DNA from: Roseovarius sp. THAF27
Lineage (GTDB): Bacteria; Pseudomonadota; Alphaproteobacteria; Rhodobacterales; Rhodobacteraceae
Length of the DNA: 64,000 nt
Direction of reading: 5' to 3'
Assembly: GCF_009363655.1 (NCBI RefSeq)
Contig: NZ_CP045393.1
Location: 1,798,001 to 1,862,000 of the forward strand
Position 1 is the first letter of the stretch. Each line of letters opens with the position of its first letter. The notes under the pieces were generated by a model. It was given only the letters and a program-made list of their open reading frames with translations, did not search any database and had not been told where the DNA came from. Both the position numbers and the translations under genes were made by a program. Shown here one piece after another: positions 9,501 to 18,218 of this stretch.

Positions 9501-11976
9501 GGGTACGGCCGTCACCGTCACGCCGCTGACCAACGACAGCGATCCTGATGGCGACCCGATCCGCATCATCAACGCCAGCGTTCCGTCCAGCCAGGGCACC
9601 GTGACCTATACCGACGACACGGTCACCTTCACCCCGGCACCGGCCTTTGTGGGCGACGCGACGATCACATACACGATTTCCGACGGCAACGGGCTGACCG
9701 ACACCGCGCAGATCTCGGTCGAGGTGACGGACGTGATCGGCCCGGTCGACGGCAAGGACACCGGCGAGGTGATGACCCCCGGCTACAGCGATGCCGAGGG
9801 CGACCAGATCGACGGCGCCGACGGTGACAACGACACCATCTTCGGCAATGGCGGCGACGACAGGATCGACGCCGGCGAAGGCGACGATACGGTCGATGGC
9901 GGCACCGGCGACGATGAAATCACCGGCGCCAACGGCGACGACAGCGTCGATGGCGGTGAAGGCTCCGACACCCTTGCGGGCGGCGCGGGCACCGACACGC
10001 TGAACGGCGGCCAGGGCGATGACGACGTCGCCGTGGGCGGCGACGACGAGGCGTCTGGCGGCACCGGCGACGACGAGTTCACCGTCGACGCCACCGATCC
10101 GACGGCGGATATCGACGCCACCATCGACGGCGGCTCGGACGGCACCGACGGCAACCCCGACGGCCCGGAAAACGGCGACGAGGGCGACATCCTGAACCTC
10201 GGCGACCAGACCGGCGACCTGACCGTCATCCTGGAAGATGCCGATCCCGAGAACGGCACCGTCAACGGCCTTGATGCCGACGATACGCCCGACATCACCT
10301 TCCAGGAGATCGAGCGCATCATCACCGGCAGCGGCGATGACACCATCGACGCCAAGGATGCCGACGGCCCGATCGACGTGGAAACCGGCGAAGGTGACGA
10401 CAGTGTCGACGGCGGCAATGGCGACGACAAGATCGACACCGGCGACGGCAACGATACGGTCATCTCCGGCGACGGTTCGGACACGGTCGATGGCGGCGAC
10501 GGCGACAACTACATCGACACCTCCAAGAACAGCGCCCTGCCGCTGCCCGATGACGGCTTCCCGTCCTACGGCCCGTTCCCGGCCGTGCCCTCGGATGCCG
10601 ACCCGAACGACGACCGCGATCTTGTCAACACCGGCAACGGCAACGACACGATCTATACCGGCGACGACGACGACACCATCAATGCCGGCGCAGGCGACAA
10701 CTATGTCGACGCGGGCATCGACGACGACGAGATCAACACGCTCTGGGGCGACGACACCATCGTCGGCGGCGAAGGCGACGACACGATCTCTTCGGGTGCA
10801 GGCGACGACCTCATCTACGGCGGTCTCGATCCCAACGTCGTGCCCTTCGACCAGGTCAACATCCCGAACGCCCCCGATGGCGGAACCTTCGGCCCCGACC
10901 CGGACGAAAGCAACGGCCGCGACCTGATCAACGCCGGCGCGGGCAACGACACGGTCTATGGCCAGGACGATGACGACACCATCTACGGTGGCGGCGGCAG
11001 CGACCTGCTCGATGGCGGTATCGACAACGACCTGATCTACGGTGGCAACGGCCGCGACACCATCTATGGCGGCCAGGGTGTCGACACGATGTATGGCGAG
11101 GCCGGCTCGGACGAGTTCCACTTCGACGAGCGCGAACATGCCTTCGGCGACGAGATCGACGGCGGCACCGAGGATGGTGACAACGACCCGACGACCGACA
11201 ACGAGAACGACCAGCTCGACCTGCGCGGTCTCGGCCGGTTCGAGATCGTCCAAAGCGACGGCGTCACCCCGCTGGACCTGACCACGCCGAACGATCCGGA
11301 CGGCAACAGCTTTACCGGCCAGGTCAACTTCCTCGATGCCGACGGCAATGTCGAAGGCTCGCTGAAGTTCACCGAGATCGAGGACGTCATTCCCTGCTTC
11401 ACGCCGGGAACGGTCATCGCCACGCCGAAAGGCGAGCGGCTGGTCGAAGAGCTGCGCGAAGGCGACAAGGTCATCACCCGCGACAACGGTCTGCAGGAAA
11501 TCCGCTGGGTGGGCCGCCGCGATCTGTCGGGGCAGGAGCTGGCGCGCGCGCCGCACCTGCAGCCGGTCCTGATCCGTGCGGGTTCGCTGGGTCACGGCCT
11601 GCCGGAACGCGACATGATGGTCTCGCCGCAGCACCGCCTGCTGATCAACAACGAGAAGTCGGCGCTCTACTTCGAGGACCGCGAGGTTCTGGCGGCGGCC
11701 AAGCACCTGACCGGCATGGAAGGTGTGACCTCGGTCGAGGCCAGCTCGGTCAGCTACATCCACTTCATGTTCGACCAGCACGAGGTGGTGCTGTCCAACG
11801 GTGCCTGGACCGAAAGCTTCCAGCCCGGCGACACGGTGCTCGACGCGATGGGCGACGCCCAGCGCAAGGAGATCTTCGAGCTCTTCCCGGAACTCTCCGA
11901 GGCAGAGGGCCTGAAGGCCTACACCGCCGCGCGCCGGTCGCTGAAACGGCACGAAGCCCGGCTTCTGGTCAAGTAA
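6553..11976 (+). CDS. Giant RTX / cadherin-like repeat protein with C-terminal Hint domain
   Basis: A 1807-residue, highly acidic protein. In order: an SdrD-B/Cna-B-like fold (about 7-80, SGRLFSDSDGD...GLRVELYKV); a short RTX block (about 177-205); a beta-rich region to about 395; another RTX piece; six tandem cadherin-like Ig repeats of about 95 residues (about 500-1063), each opening with a variant of NDAPxAVxD; long RTX calcium-binding repeats (GGxGxDxxx, about 1073-1520); and a Hint (Hedgehog/intein) domain from Cys1615 (CFTPGTVIATPKG) to the end. RTX repeats suggest type I secretion and calcium-driven folding outside the cell; Hint domains can self-process at their first Cys. Start 6553 has GGGAG 9 nt upstream. 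Probably a surface adhesin or matrix protein; the target is unknown. Confidence 0.9.
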   Translation: MTFSSGGTISGRLFSDSDGDNTENNGTGGYDTGLAGLRVELYKVDSHGNKYFLGYTHTDASGAYEFTGLHTYHSKSYVVKFPTEVNGEPLVKQNVGAENEDSDANQHSGFSDPIAAPYKSGGDKSALNVDAGYTSDAPADGAVDGEDFGEDMALGYDDSNAPTDQGGDKITNDGDLIFGNGGDDTIDGAGGDDTIYGDSGDAGTFEGPRESFNWDLVSSHQADNTVTQNTGSVDVTYTRILDTGHHESDVDNHTNLNTAGIDTGGESIDTNSSLYSETSGKGNTGKFQWEFSKPVGDLEFNINDLDGDGLVTVTAYDADNNAIEVVLQGGKEVVINGNEADANGPYQNQNDPDTTVQVTIPGPVSRVEVSHTQNGHDNSGIHITDMYFDTGFDPDQDGEGGDDVITGGAGADVIYGEGGNDTFVVSTSSDGDGDTIVGGNGPDDTLDNDTLDLRGTGKVTITDAADASDDGARAGTVTFADGSTLEFSQIETILTDPQNEAPTAVDDTVPVDEDETVTFNPTANDTDPDGDTLTVDSIGTPANGTLTDNGDGTYTYTPNENFNGTDSVSYTVTDPSGETSTATITFNVAPVNDAPDAVNDTATTDEETTVTITPLDNDTDVDGDTLRITAATVPSDQGTLTFTDTEIQFTPADDFFGEATISYSITDDNGGTDTAEIAVTVNNVNDAPEAVDDTVSTLEDESVTFDPAANDTDPDGDTLTVTSVTVTDPTLGSAVVNGDGTVTFTPATDYNGPVELTYTVEDPDGLSDTGTVLVNVGQVQDAPEAADDTATTAEDTAIVLTPLDNDTDPDGDTLTITGANVPSEQGTVTFTATTVTFTPAENFNGEATISYTITDGNGGTDSAEIDVTVTPVNDDPVAVDDIENTLEDTPITFNPAANDTDVDGDPLVVSAVDPIDPALGEVVLNGDGTVTFTPAENYNGPVEFTYTVSDGQGGTDTGTALVNVGPVNDAPVAENDDGGSTPQGTAVTVTPLTNDSDPDGDPIRIINASVPSSQGTVTYTDDTVTFTPAPAFVGDATITYTISDGNGLTDTAQISVEVTDVIGPVDGKDTGEVMTPGYSDAEGDQIDGADGDNDTIFGNGGDDRIDAGEGDDTVDGGTGDDEITGANGDDSVDGGEGSDTLAGGAGTDTLNGGQGDDDVAVGGDDEASGGTGDDEFTVDATDPTADIDATIDGGSDGTDGNPDGPENGDEGDILNLGDQTGDLTVILEDADPENGTVNGLDADDTPDITFQEIERIITGSGDDTIDAKDADGPIDVETGEGDDSVDGGNGDDKIDTGDGNDTVISGDGSDTVDGGDGDNYIDTSKNSALPLPDDGFPSYGPFPAVPSDADPNDDRDLVNTGNGNDTIYTGDDDDTINAGAGDNYVDAGIDDDEINTLWGDDTIVGGEGDDTISSGAGDDLIYGGLDPNVVPFDQVNIPNAPDGGTFGPDPDESNGRDLINAGAGNDTVYGQDDDDTIYGGGGSDLLDGGIDNDLIYGGNGRDTIYGGQGVDTMYGEAGSDEFHFDEREHAFGDEIDGGTEDGDNDPTTDNENDQLDLRGLGRFEIVQSDGVTPLDLTTPNDPDGNSFTGQVNFLDADGNVEGSLKFTEIEDVIPCFTPGTVIATPKGERLVEELREGDKVITRDNGLQEIRWVGRRDLSGQELARAPHLQPVLIRAGSLGHGLPERDMMVSPQHRLLINNEKSALYFEDREVLAAAKHLTGMEGVTSVEASSVSYIHFMFDQHEVVLSNGAWTESFQPGDTVLDAMGDAQRKEIFELFPELSEAEGLKAYTAARRSLKRHEARLLVK

Positions 11977-11989
11977 CAGCTTTGCAGCC

Positions 11990-12013
11990 GACCGGCCCTT
12001 TCCGGGGCCGGTC
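11990..12013. other. GC-rich hairpin after the RTX/Hint gene
   Basis: A perfect 9-bp stem (GACCGGCCC with GGGCCGGTC) around a 6-nt loop, 13 bp past the stop codon. There is no T-run, so it is more likely an mRNA 3'-end stabiliser than a terminator by itself. Confidence 0.5.
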
Positions 12014-12053
12014 ACATGGAATCGGTTACGGGGGCTGACTCGAGTTCCAATGA

Positions 12054-12089
12054 ACAATCCTGGCCATTGGCCGGGATTGTTTCGTTTTT
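12054..12089 (+). terminator. Rho-independent terminator of the giant RTX/Hint gene
   Basis: A 12-bp stem (12054-12065 with 12069-12080, one G-U type pair) around the 3-nt loop ATT, followed at once by TTCGTTTTT. This separates the two Hint genes into distinct transcripts; the AT-rich 12090-12210 stretch probably carries the promoter of the second. Confidence 0.8.
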
Positions 12090-12264
12090 GAGATCAAGTA
12101 ATTGACGTCCGCATAAATTAACGCCGCATTATGCACAGTATGAAGGATTTTACTCGAATTCTCCTTGAAGCAGAGGTAGATGATGTCTCAATCTTGACTC
12201 AAATTAGACGGTATTGCGGCGCATCTCGGGGGAGGTCCGTCCGCTCCTTCAGGAGGCCACTGCC

Positions 12265-14151
12265 ATGGCGACGATTCCCGGCACTCCCGGCAACGATACG
12301 TTGCAGGGCACCAACGATCCTGACACGATCACCGGCGCGGGCGGCAACGACCGCATTTCCGGCGAAGGCGGCAGCGATTGCATCGACGGCGGATCCGGCG
12401 ATGACGTGCTCTTCGGCGATGCCGGCGAAGGCACCGCGCTCGGCTCCGACGCCTCGCCGCTGGTGCTCGATATCGACAACCTCGTCTCCGACAGTTCGTC
12501 GGGCAACAACTGTGCCCAGGTCGGCGATGTCGCGGTCTACAGCAACGTGGCCACCCTCGAGGACGGCACCCCCATTTCTGCCCGCCTGATCCTGACCGCC
12601 AAGTCCGACAAGGACCTTGCCGTGGACCTGTCCGGCGGCGCGGGGTTCGAGATCCTTCTGAATGGCGACTTCGACGCGCGTGACGTGGGCGAAACCGCCT
12701 CGTTCCGGCTGGAGTTCTTCGACCCGGCCACCGGCCAGAACGTCGCGCTGAACTCCGTCGCCACCTGGAACGACATCGACCGCAACAGCCCCGGCGACCA
12801 GGAATCCGTGATCATCGACGCCGGCAGCTTCACCGATTTCTCGACCTCGGGCGACACGTCCTTGAACGTCACCACCTCGGGTGGCGTGGTCAATGCCGCG
12901 GGGACGGAAACCAACGACCCGTCCGATCAGGACGCGTGGTTCTCGGCCTCGTTCGAGAACCGCGAATTCATCGAGTTTACCCTGGAAACCCGCACCGGCC
13001 AATCCGGCTTTTCCCTGTCGGGCGATCTTATCGACGACCCGGTCGTCACGCCCTTCGTCGAAGGCAACGACACCATCTTCGGCGGCACCGGCAATGACCA
13101 GATCTTCGGGCAGGGCGGCAATGACAGCCTGTCCGGCGGCGACGGCGACGACACGATCGAGGGCGGCTCGGGCAACGACACGATCGACGGCGGCGCCGGC
13201 AATGACCGGATCGACGCGGGCGACGGGTGCGACATCGTCGAGGGCGGCGCGGGCAACGACACGATCTTCGGCGGCGGCGACAATGACAACCTGAACGGCG
13301 GCGCCGACCGCGATACCTTCATCATCAACCAGCTGGGTACGTCGGGCGTCAACAACACCACCGTGAACGGCGGCTCGACCGGCGACGACTACGACACGCT
13401 CGACATCACGCCGCTTCTGGATGACGGCTGGACCGTGACGAATTTCGTCAAGAATCCCGAAACGAATGGCAATCCGGGCTTCAACGGCCAGATCCAGCTT
13501 CAGCGCGGCCAAGAGACGGCCAATATCAACTATACGGATATCGAAGAGCTGATCGTCTGCTTCACGCCGGGCGCACAGATCGCGACGCCGCAGGGCACCC
13601 GCGCGGTCGAGACGCTGCGCCCCGGCGACCGCGTCTTCACCCGCGACAACGGCATCCGCGAGATCCGCTGGGTGGGCCGTCGCGACCTTGGCGCGGCAGA
13701 CCTGGCCGCGATGCCCAAGTTCCAGCCCATCCTGATCCGCAAGGGCGCGCTCGGGGCAGACATGCCCGACCGCGACATGCTTGTCAGCCCGAACCACCGG
13801 ATGCTTCTGGCCAACGAACTGGCCGAGGTCATGTTCGGCGAGCGCGAGGTTCTGATCGCCGCCAAGCACCTGACCGGGCTCGACGGTGTCGACCGCGCGG
13901 TCACCGACAGGGTCAGCTACATCCACCTGATGTTCGACCATCACGAGGTGATCCTGGCCGACGCGGCCTGGTCCGAAAGCTTCCAGCCTGGCGATTACTC
14001 GATGCGCGGCGTGGGGCAGGAAAGCCGCGACGAGATCCTCACGCTCTTCCCCGAGCTTGCCACGCAGGCGGGGTTGGCGGGCTACCACTCCGCCCGCCTG
14101 TCGCTCAAGGCGCACGAGGCGAAGCTGCTGGTGGACCAGGCACTGCGCTAG
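12265..14151 (+). CDS. RTX-repeat protein with C-terminal Hint domain, second copy
   Basis: A 628-residue acidic protein. RTX repeats at about 6-55 (GTPGNDTLQG, GGSGDDVLFG) are followed by a beta-rich domain (about 60-260), a second RTX block (about 265-355) and a Hint domain from Cys432 (CFTPGAQIATPQG). The Hint part is closely similar to that of the upstream gene (shared RDNG-x-x-EIRWVGRRDL and SYIHxMFDxHEV), so the two C-termini are paralogous while the N-terminal parts differ. The start at 12265 is supported by AGGAGG 8 nt upstream. No signal peptide is seen; type I secretion is the likely route. Confidence 0.9.
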   Translation: MATIPGTPGNDTLQGTNDPDTITGAGGNDRISGEGGSDCIDGGSGDDVLFGDAGEGTALGSDASPLVLDIDNLVSDSSSGNNCAQVGDVAVYSNVATLEDGTPISARLILTAKSDKDLAVDLSGGAGFEILLNGDFDARDVGETASFRLEFFDPATGQNVALNSVATWNDIDRNSPGDQESVIIDAGSFTDFSTSGDTSLNVTTSGGVVNAAGTETNDPSDQDAWFSASFENREFIEFTLETRTGQSGFSLSGDLIDDPVVTPFVEGNDTIFGGTGNDQIFGQGGNDSLSGGDGDDTIEGGSGNDTIDGGAGNDRIDAGDGCDIVEGGAGNDTIFGGGDNDNLNGGADRDTFIINQLGTSGVNNTTVNGGSTGDDYDTLDITPLLDDGWTVTNFVKNPETNGNPGFNGQIQLQRGQETANINYTDIEELIVCFTPGAQIATPQGTRAVETLRPGDRVFTRDNGIREIRWVGRRDLGAADLAAMPKFQPILIRKGALGADMPDRDMLVSPNHRMLLANELAEVMFGEREVLIAAKHLTGLDGVDRAVTDRVSYIHLMFDHHEVILADAAWSESFQPGDYSMRGVGQESRDEILTLFPELATQAGLAGYHSARLSLKAHEAKLLVDQALR

Positions 14152-14204
14152 CACCTGCACGCACCGCGCATCCGCGCGCGACCTCAACACTTGGCGCGCC
14201 CCGA

Positions 14205-14565
14205 GCGCCTTGCGTGTCGAACGCGCTTTGCGTGCCTCGTGCGCTTTGCGCCCTGCTAGCGCCTTGCGTGTTTAACGCCCCTTGCGCGTCGCGCGCGATT
14301 GGCATGTTGCACGCGCCTTGCGCATCCCGCGCGCGTTGGGTGCACAGCGTGCCTTGCACGGGGCGCGTATTGCGCGCGCGTTGCATGTCGCGTGTTGTAT
14401 CCGCCTCGCGCCTCGTGTGTTGCATCGGCCTTGTGCGTCGCGTTTTGCGTCCCGTTCGCCTCGTGAGTTGCTCGCGCCTTGCTTGTTGCGGCCGCCCCGT
14501 GTGTCGCACAGGTCTTGCGCGTTGCACAGGTCTTGCCCCTCGCACCCGACTTGCGCCAAAGGCCC
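14205..14565. repeat. Degenerate 18-bp tandem repeat array
   Basis: From 14205 to 14366 the sequence falls into nine consecutive 18-bp units near the consensus GCGCCTTGCGYGTYGCRC. After a less regular middle part, four more 18-bp units run from 14494 to 14565. The array lies between the convergent ends of the Hint gene and the MobA-like gene and shows no credible coding use; reading frames across it give only low-complexity hexapeptides on the minus strand. It looks like a decayed minisatellite. Confidence 0.8.
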
Positions 14566-14653
14566 GAGTCCGAGCGCTTGCGTCCCGCACCCCGCCTGCA
14601 CGCGTTGCGCGCGGATATCTGACCCAAACGCGCCGGGTCACGGGCTGGCCGCG

Positions 14654-15250
14654 TCAATCCCTTGCCGCCCGCCAGTTCGCCCAGGCTTCGGGCGTATCCA
14701 GGTCCATCGTCGCCCGCGTCCCGCCAAGGGGGCAGGGCCGTATCTTTTCCCGCGCGATCACCTCCCGCGCGCCGGTATCGCCGCTGAGCGTGACCAGCGC
14801 CGGCAACAGCCGGGCGGGCAGGAGGGTCGGGTGCCCGAACTGCCCGTCCTCGTCCGTGGCGCGGATCACGTCGCGCGGATGGTGCGCGTGGACCGCCGCA
14901 ACCGCCCGCATGTCCCCGGACGTCAGATCCGGCATGTCTGGCAAGACGATCATCAGCCCGGCCAGGTCCCGTTCCATCGCCCAATGCGCTGCCACGCGCA
15001 GCGACGCACTGATCCCGGCCACCGCATCGGCGACGGGCCGCGTCTCAAGCCCCGTGCCTGCCGCCCCAAGGCTGGCGGCGCGCGCACCGGACCCTGCGGG
15101 CAACGTAACAAGGACAGGTAAACCGAGGTTTAACGCCCGCCGCGTTTGCCGCAGCAACAGGGGAACGCCGTCCACCTCTTCCAACAGCTTGTCGCGGCCG
15201 CGCATCCGCGACGACGCCCCCGCGGCGGGCAGCACGATCCCCAATGTCAC
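14654..15250 (-). CDS. MobA/MocA-like nucleotidyltransferase
   Basis: A 198-residue protein with the NTP-transferase signature LPAAGASSRMRGRDKLLEE at the N-terminus and a second conserved acidic motif (LPDMPDL), as in molybdenum-cofactor cytidylyl-/guanylyltransferases of the MobA/MocA family. It starts with GTG at 15250. In this family the enzyme transfers a nucleotide to molybdopterin in the cytosol. No molybdoenzyme or XdhC-type gene is adjacent, and the neighbouring flavoprotein is not a molybdoenzyme, so its partner is not visible. Confidence 0.8.
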   Translation of the reverse strand: MTLGIVLPAAGASSRMRGRDKLLEEVDGVPLLLRQTRRALNLGLPVLVTLPAGSGARAASLGAAGTGLETRPVADAVAGISASLRVAAHWAMERDLAGLMIVLPDMPDLTSGDMRAVAAVHAHHPRDVIRATDEDGQFGHPTLLPARLLPALVTLSGDTGAREVIAREKIRPCPLGGTRATMDLDTPEAWANWRAARD

Positions 15251-15282
15251 GTCTTCCGGGCCTTTCGCTGATGATCCGGGGA

Positions 15283-17700
15283 CTATCCTCGCATCCGGCT
15301 CATGTCAGGGTCAAACAGATGCTCTGTCAGCAGTCTCGCCGCGCACATCTCGCCCAGGATCTCGATCTCGGCCTGCAAGCCCGGTTGGGCGTGTTCGGCC
15401 GGTATCAGCGCCAGCGCGACGGATTTTCCGGCGTGGTGCGAATAGCCGCCCGAGGTGCAGAAGCCCTGCACGGTCCCGTCGATCCAGACAGGTTCATACC
15501 CGTTCACATCGGCATCCGTGGCCTCCACCTCGAACGCCACCAGCGCACGCTTGGCGCCTTCGGCCCGCTCTGTCTCGGCCGCCGCGCGCCCGTTGAAATC
15601 GGCGTTTTTCCTGAAACTGATGAAGCGATCCATCCCGGTCTCGCCCGGCGTGTAATCGGGCGAAAACTCCGACAGCCACGAGCCGAAGAAGCGGTCCAGC
15701 CGCAGCGACATCATCGCCCGCATCCCGAAAGGTTTCAGGCCGAAGCCCTTGCCCTTGCTCCATAATTCGTCCCACAGCGCCCGCTGCGCCATCGGATCGC
15801 AATAAATCTCGAACCCGAGGTCGCCGGTATAGCTCACGCGCTGCACGAGGCAATCGACCATTCCCACGGTGATCTGCCGCAGATCCATGAACGCCATGTC
15901 CGAGATATCCGCCCGCGTGCAGGCCGCCAGCAGGTCGCGCGACTTCGGCCCCGCCAGTTGAAACCCGTTCAGCCGGTCCGAGATATTTTCAACGCGCACA
16001 CCCTCCGCCGCGTTCTGCTCGAACCACCGCATGTGATAGGCCTGCGCCCCGTAGGAGGCGGTCAGCTGGAACGCCTCGTCCGACAGGCAGGACACCGTGA
16101 AATCCCCGATCAGCCGCCCCGCATGCGACAGCATCGGCGTCAGGCTGATGCGCCCCGGTTTCGGGATGCGCCCGGCCATGATCCGGTCCAGCCAATCGCG
16201 CGCGGCGGGGCCGGTCACCAGGTACTTGCCGAAGTTGTGCACCTCATTGATTCCAACAGCTTCGCGGACGGCCTTCACCTCGCGCGCCGCGGCCTCCCAC
16301 GCGTTCGAGCGGCGGAAACTCGGCGTCTCGAACCGCGGCTCGTCGCCTGTCGCGAAGTAGTTCACGACCTCCAGCCCGAATTGATGCCCCCAGACCGCGC
16401 CCATGCCATCGAAAATGTCGTACATCGGCGTCGTGCGGAAGGGGCGCGCGGCGGGCAGTTCCTCGTTCGGGTAGCTGACGGAGAACCGTTTCTGGTAGTT
16501 CTCAATCACCTTGGGCAGGGTATAGCCCGGCGTGATCCAATCGCCGTAACGCGCCACGTCCATGGCCGAGACATCCCGCTCGCATTCTCCCTCGACCATC
16601 CACTGCGCCAGCATCAGGCCCACGCCGCCGCCCTGGCTGAACCCGGCCATCACACCACAGGCCGACCAGTAGTTCCGCAGACCCGGCACCGGCCCGACCA
16701 GCGGGTTGCCGTCCGGCGCAAAGGTGAACGGCCCGTGAATGACCGATTTCACCCCGGCACGTTCCAGCGCGGGGAAACGTTTGTAAGCAAAATCAATGGA
16801 GTGCTCGATCTTGTCAAAGTCGTCGGGCAACAGTTCATGGCCAAATTCCCACGGCGTGCCGTCCACCGCCCAGGCGCGGCAGGGCTGCTCGTAGAAGCCG
16901 ATACATAGCCCGCGCCCCTCCTGCCGCAGATAGCTTTCGCCCGCGGGGTCCATCACGTGCGGATGCTCTCCGCCCGCATCGATGATGGCAGCGATTTCGG
17001 GCACCTCCTCGGTCACAAGGTACTGGTGCTCCATTGGGTAGATCGGCACGTAAACACCTGCCATCGCGCCCACCTCGCGTGCCCACAGGCCGCCGGCATT
17101 GACCACATGCTCGGCCAGGATCGTGCCTTTCTCGGTCACGACTTCCCAAGTCCCATCCGGTTTCGGGTTCGTTTCCAATACCTTGCAGTGCGTCTCGATG
17201 GTGGCGCCGCCCATGCGCGCGGCCTTGGCATAGGCATGGGTTGTGCCCGACGGGTCAAGGTGACCGTCCAGTGGATCGTAAAGCGCCCCGATGATGCCGT
17301 CGGTATTGGTGACCGGCGCGATCTTGCGCACCTCCTCGGGGCCGACGATCTCTGTCTCCAGCCCCATGTATCGGTGCTTGGCCCGCTCAGCGAGCAGCAT
17401 GTCGAAGCGATCCTTGTTGTCCGCCAGCGTCACGCCGCCCACGTGGTGCAGCCCGCAGGACATGCCGGTGATCTCTTCCAACTCCTTGTAAAGCTTGATC
17501 GTATAGCCCTGAAGCGCGGCCATGTTGGTGTCGCCGTTCAGCGTATGAAAGCCCCCGGCGGCATGCCAGGTCGAACCGGAGGTCAGGTCCGACCGCTCGA
17601 TCAGCATCACGTCCGACCAGCCCAGTTTCGTCAGGTGGTAAAGCACGCTGCATCCGACAACGCCGCCGCCGATCACGGCCACTCGGGTGGTGGTTTTCAT
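15283..17700 (-). CDS. Dimethylglycine/sarcosine dehydrogenase-type FAD protein with GcvT domain (A)
   Basis: An 805-residue two-domain enzyme. The N-terminal FAD-dependent oxidoreductase starts with the dinucleotide-binding motif VIGGGVVGCS and contains SGSTWHAAG, whose His46 matches the residue that covalently binds FAD in mammalian DMGDH. The C-terminal half carries an aminomethyltransferase (GcvT-like, folate-binding) domain, so formaldehyde released by demethylation can pass to tetrahydrofolate. The start at 17700 has AAAGGA upstream. It is divergent from the gene for a Cys-rich peptide and paralogous to the gene at 18335. Dimethylglycine versus sarcosine specificity cannot be decided here. 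Confidence 0.87.
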   Translation of the reverse strand: MKTTTRVAVIGGGVVGCSVLYHLTKLGWSDVMLIERSDLTSGSTWHAAGGFHTLNGDTNMAALQGYTIKLYKELEEITGMSCGLHHVGGVTLADNKDRFDMLLAERAKHRYMGLETEIVGPEEVRKIAPVTNTDGIIGALYDPLDGHLDPSGTTHAYAKAARMGGATIETHCKVLETNPKPDGTWEVVTEKGTILAEHVVNAGGLWAREVGAMAGVYVPIYPMEHQYLVTEEVPEIAAIIDAGGEHPHVMDPAGESYLRQEGRGLCIGFYEQPCRAWAVDGTPWEFGHELLPDDFDKIEHSIDFAYKRFPALERAGVKSVIHGPFTFAPDGNPLVGPVPGLRNYWSACGVMAGFSQGGGVGLMLAQWMVEGECERDVSAMDVARYGDWITPGYTLPKVIENYQKRFSVSYPNEELPAARPFRTTPMYDIFDGMGAVWGHQFGLEVVNYFATGDEPRFETPSFRRSNAWEAAAREVKAVREAVGINEVHNFGKYLVTGPAARDWLDRIMAGRIPKPGRISLTPMLSHAGRLIGDFTVSCLSDEAFQLTASYGAQAYHMRWFEQNAAEGVRVENISDRLNGFQLAGPKSRDLLAACTRADISDMAFMDLRQITVGMVDCLVQRVSYTGDLGFEIYCDPMAQRALWDELWSKGKGFGLKPFGMRAMMSLRLDRFFGSWLSEFSPDYTPGETGMDRFISFRKNADFNGRAAAETERAEGAKRALVAFEVEATDADVNGYEPVWIDGTVQGFCTSGGYSHHAGKSVALALIPAEHAQPGLQAEIEILGEMCAARLLTEHLFDPDMSRMRG

Positions 17701-17722
17701 GGGGATTCCTTTCAGTCCGCTG

Positions 17723-17786
17723 TTGCGACCAGACTGTATGACTGCCGTCGGGCGGCATGTCCGTTTGCGACGGGTTTTGTCGTAAA
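17723..17786. promoter_or_regulatory. GTCGNAAA-type half-sites upstream of flavoprotein A
   Basis: TTGCGAC occurs at 17723-17729 and again at 17765-17771, exactly 42 bp apart (four helical turns). The second copy forms a dyad TTTGCGAC-N7-GTCGTAAA (17764-17786). Similar elements lie upstream of the paralogous gene at 18335, suggesting a shared regulator. Confidence 0.4.
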
Positions 17787-17930
17787 GAGAAGGCGCACGC
17801 GACACCTGCCTGAGACGTTCAATCGACCGGCGGTGGCAGGGCAGGATATGCTGCATGATCCGATCGGCAAAATAATCTGTTAACAAAACGTTAATTTTTC
17901 ACTAGATTTCCTGCATTCAAAGGATTTCTC

Positions 17931-18179
17931 ATGCATTTCAAATCATTAGTCATTGCTTCTCTTTTGGCAGCCTTAACCTCATTTGTTCAGGCCGCGCCTG
18001 TATCCTTGCCATCCGGTGAAGTGCCAAGTCCCTCCGAACGTATCTTTGCGCTGGGGAAAGACAGGATCATTCGCGCCGCCTGCTGCAAGACATGCCGAAA
18101 AGGCAAGGCTTGCGGCAACAGTTGCATCAGCCGCGAGAAGAACTGCCACAAAGGCGTGGGATGCGCCTGCGACGGGTAA
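17931..18179 (+). CDS. Small secreted Cys-rich protein
   Basis: An 82-residue protein. Residues 1-21 form a clear signal peptide (MHFKSLVIASLLAALTSFVQA, cleaved before APVSL). The mature part ends in a compact eight-cysteine module (CCKTCRKGKACGNSC...CHKGVGCAC) rich in Lys and Gly. The ATG has AAAGGA 6 nt upstream. I know this Cys spacing as a recurrent uncharacterised proteobacterial family, with no assigned function. It could be a disulphide-stabilised periplasmic peptide or a metal binder. A TTAAC-N5-GTTAA dyad lies at 17880-17894. Confidence 0.75.
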   Translation: MHFKSLVIASLLAALTSFVQAAPVSLPSGEVPSPSERIFALGKDRIIRAACCKTCRKGKACGNSCISREKNCHKGVGCACDG

Positions 18180-18218
18180 CATACGCCCGACTTTAATCCC
18201 CTGACGCAAACCGAAATC

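Noticed and set aside
6910..12057. Very long open frame on the minus strand opposite the RTX/Hint gene
   Set aside because: It is an antisense effect of the repetitive GC-rich GGC/GAC codons of the real plus-strand gene; no start site or domain.
12199..14190. 663-codon minus-strand frame opposite the second Hint gene
   Set aside because: Antisense shadow without motif; the plus strand has RTX and Hint domains.
14205..14565. CRISPR array
   Set aside because: Units are contiguous with no unique spacers, degenerate, and no cas genes are near.
14105..14641. Minus-strand frame across the 18-bp repeat
   Set aside because: Hexapeptide low-complexity translation produced by the repeat; no start signal and it overlaps the Hint gene end.
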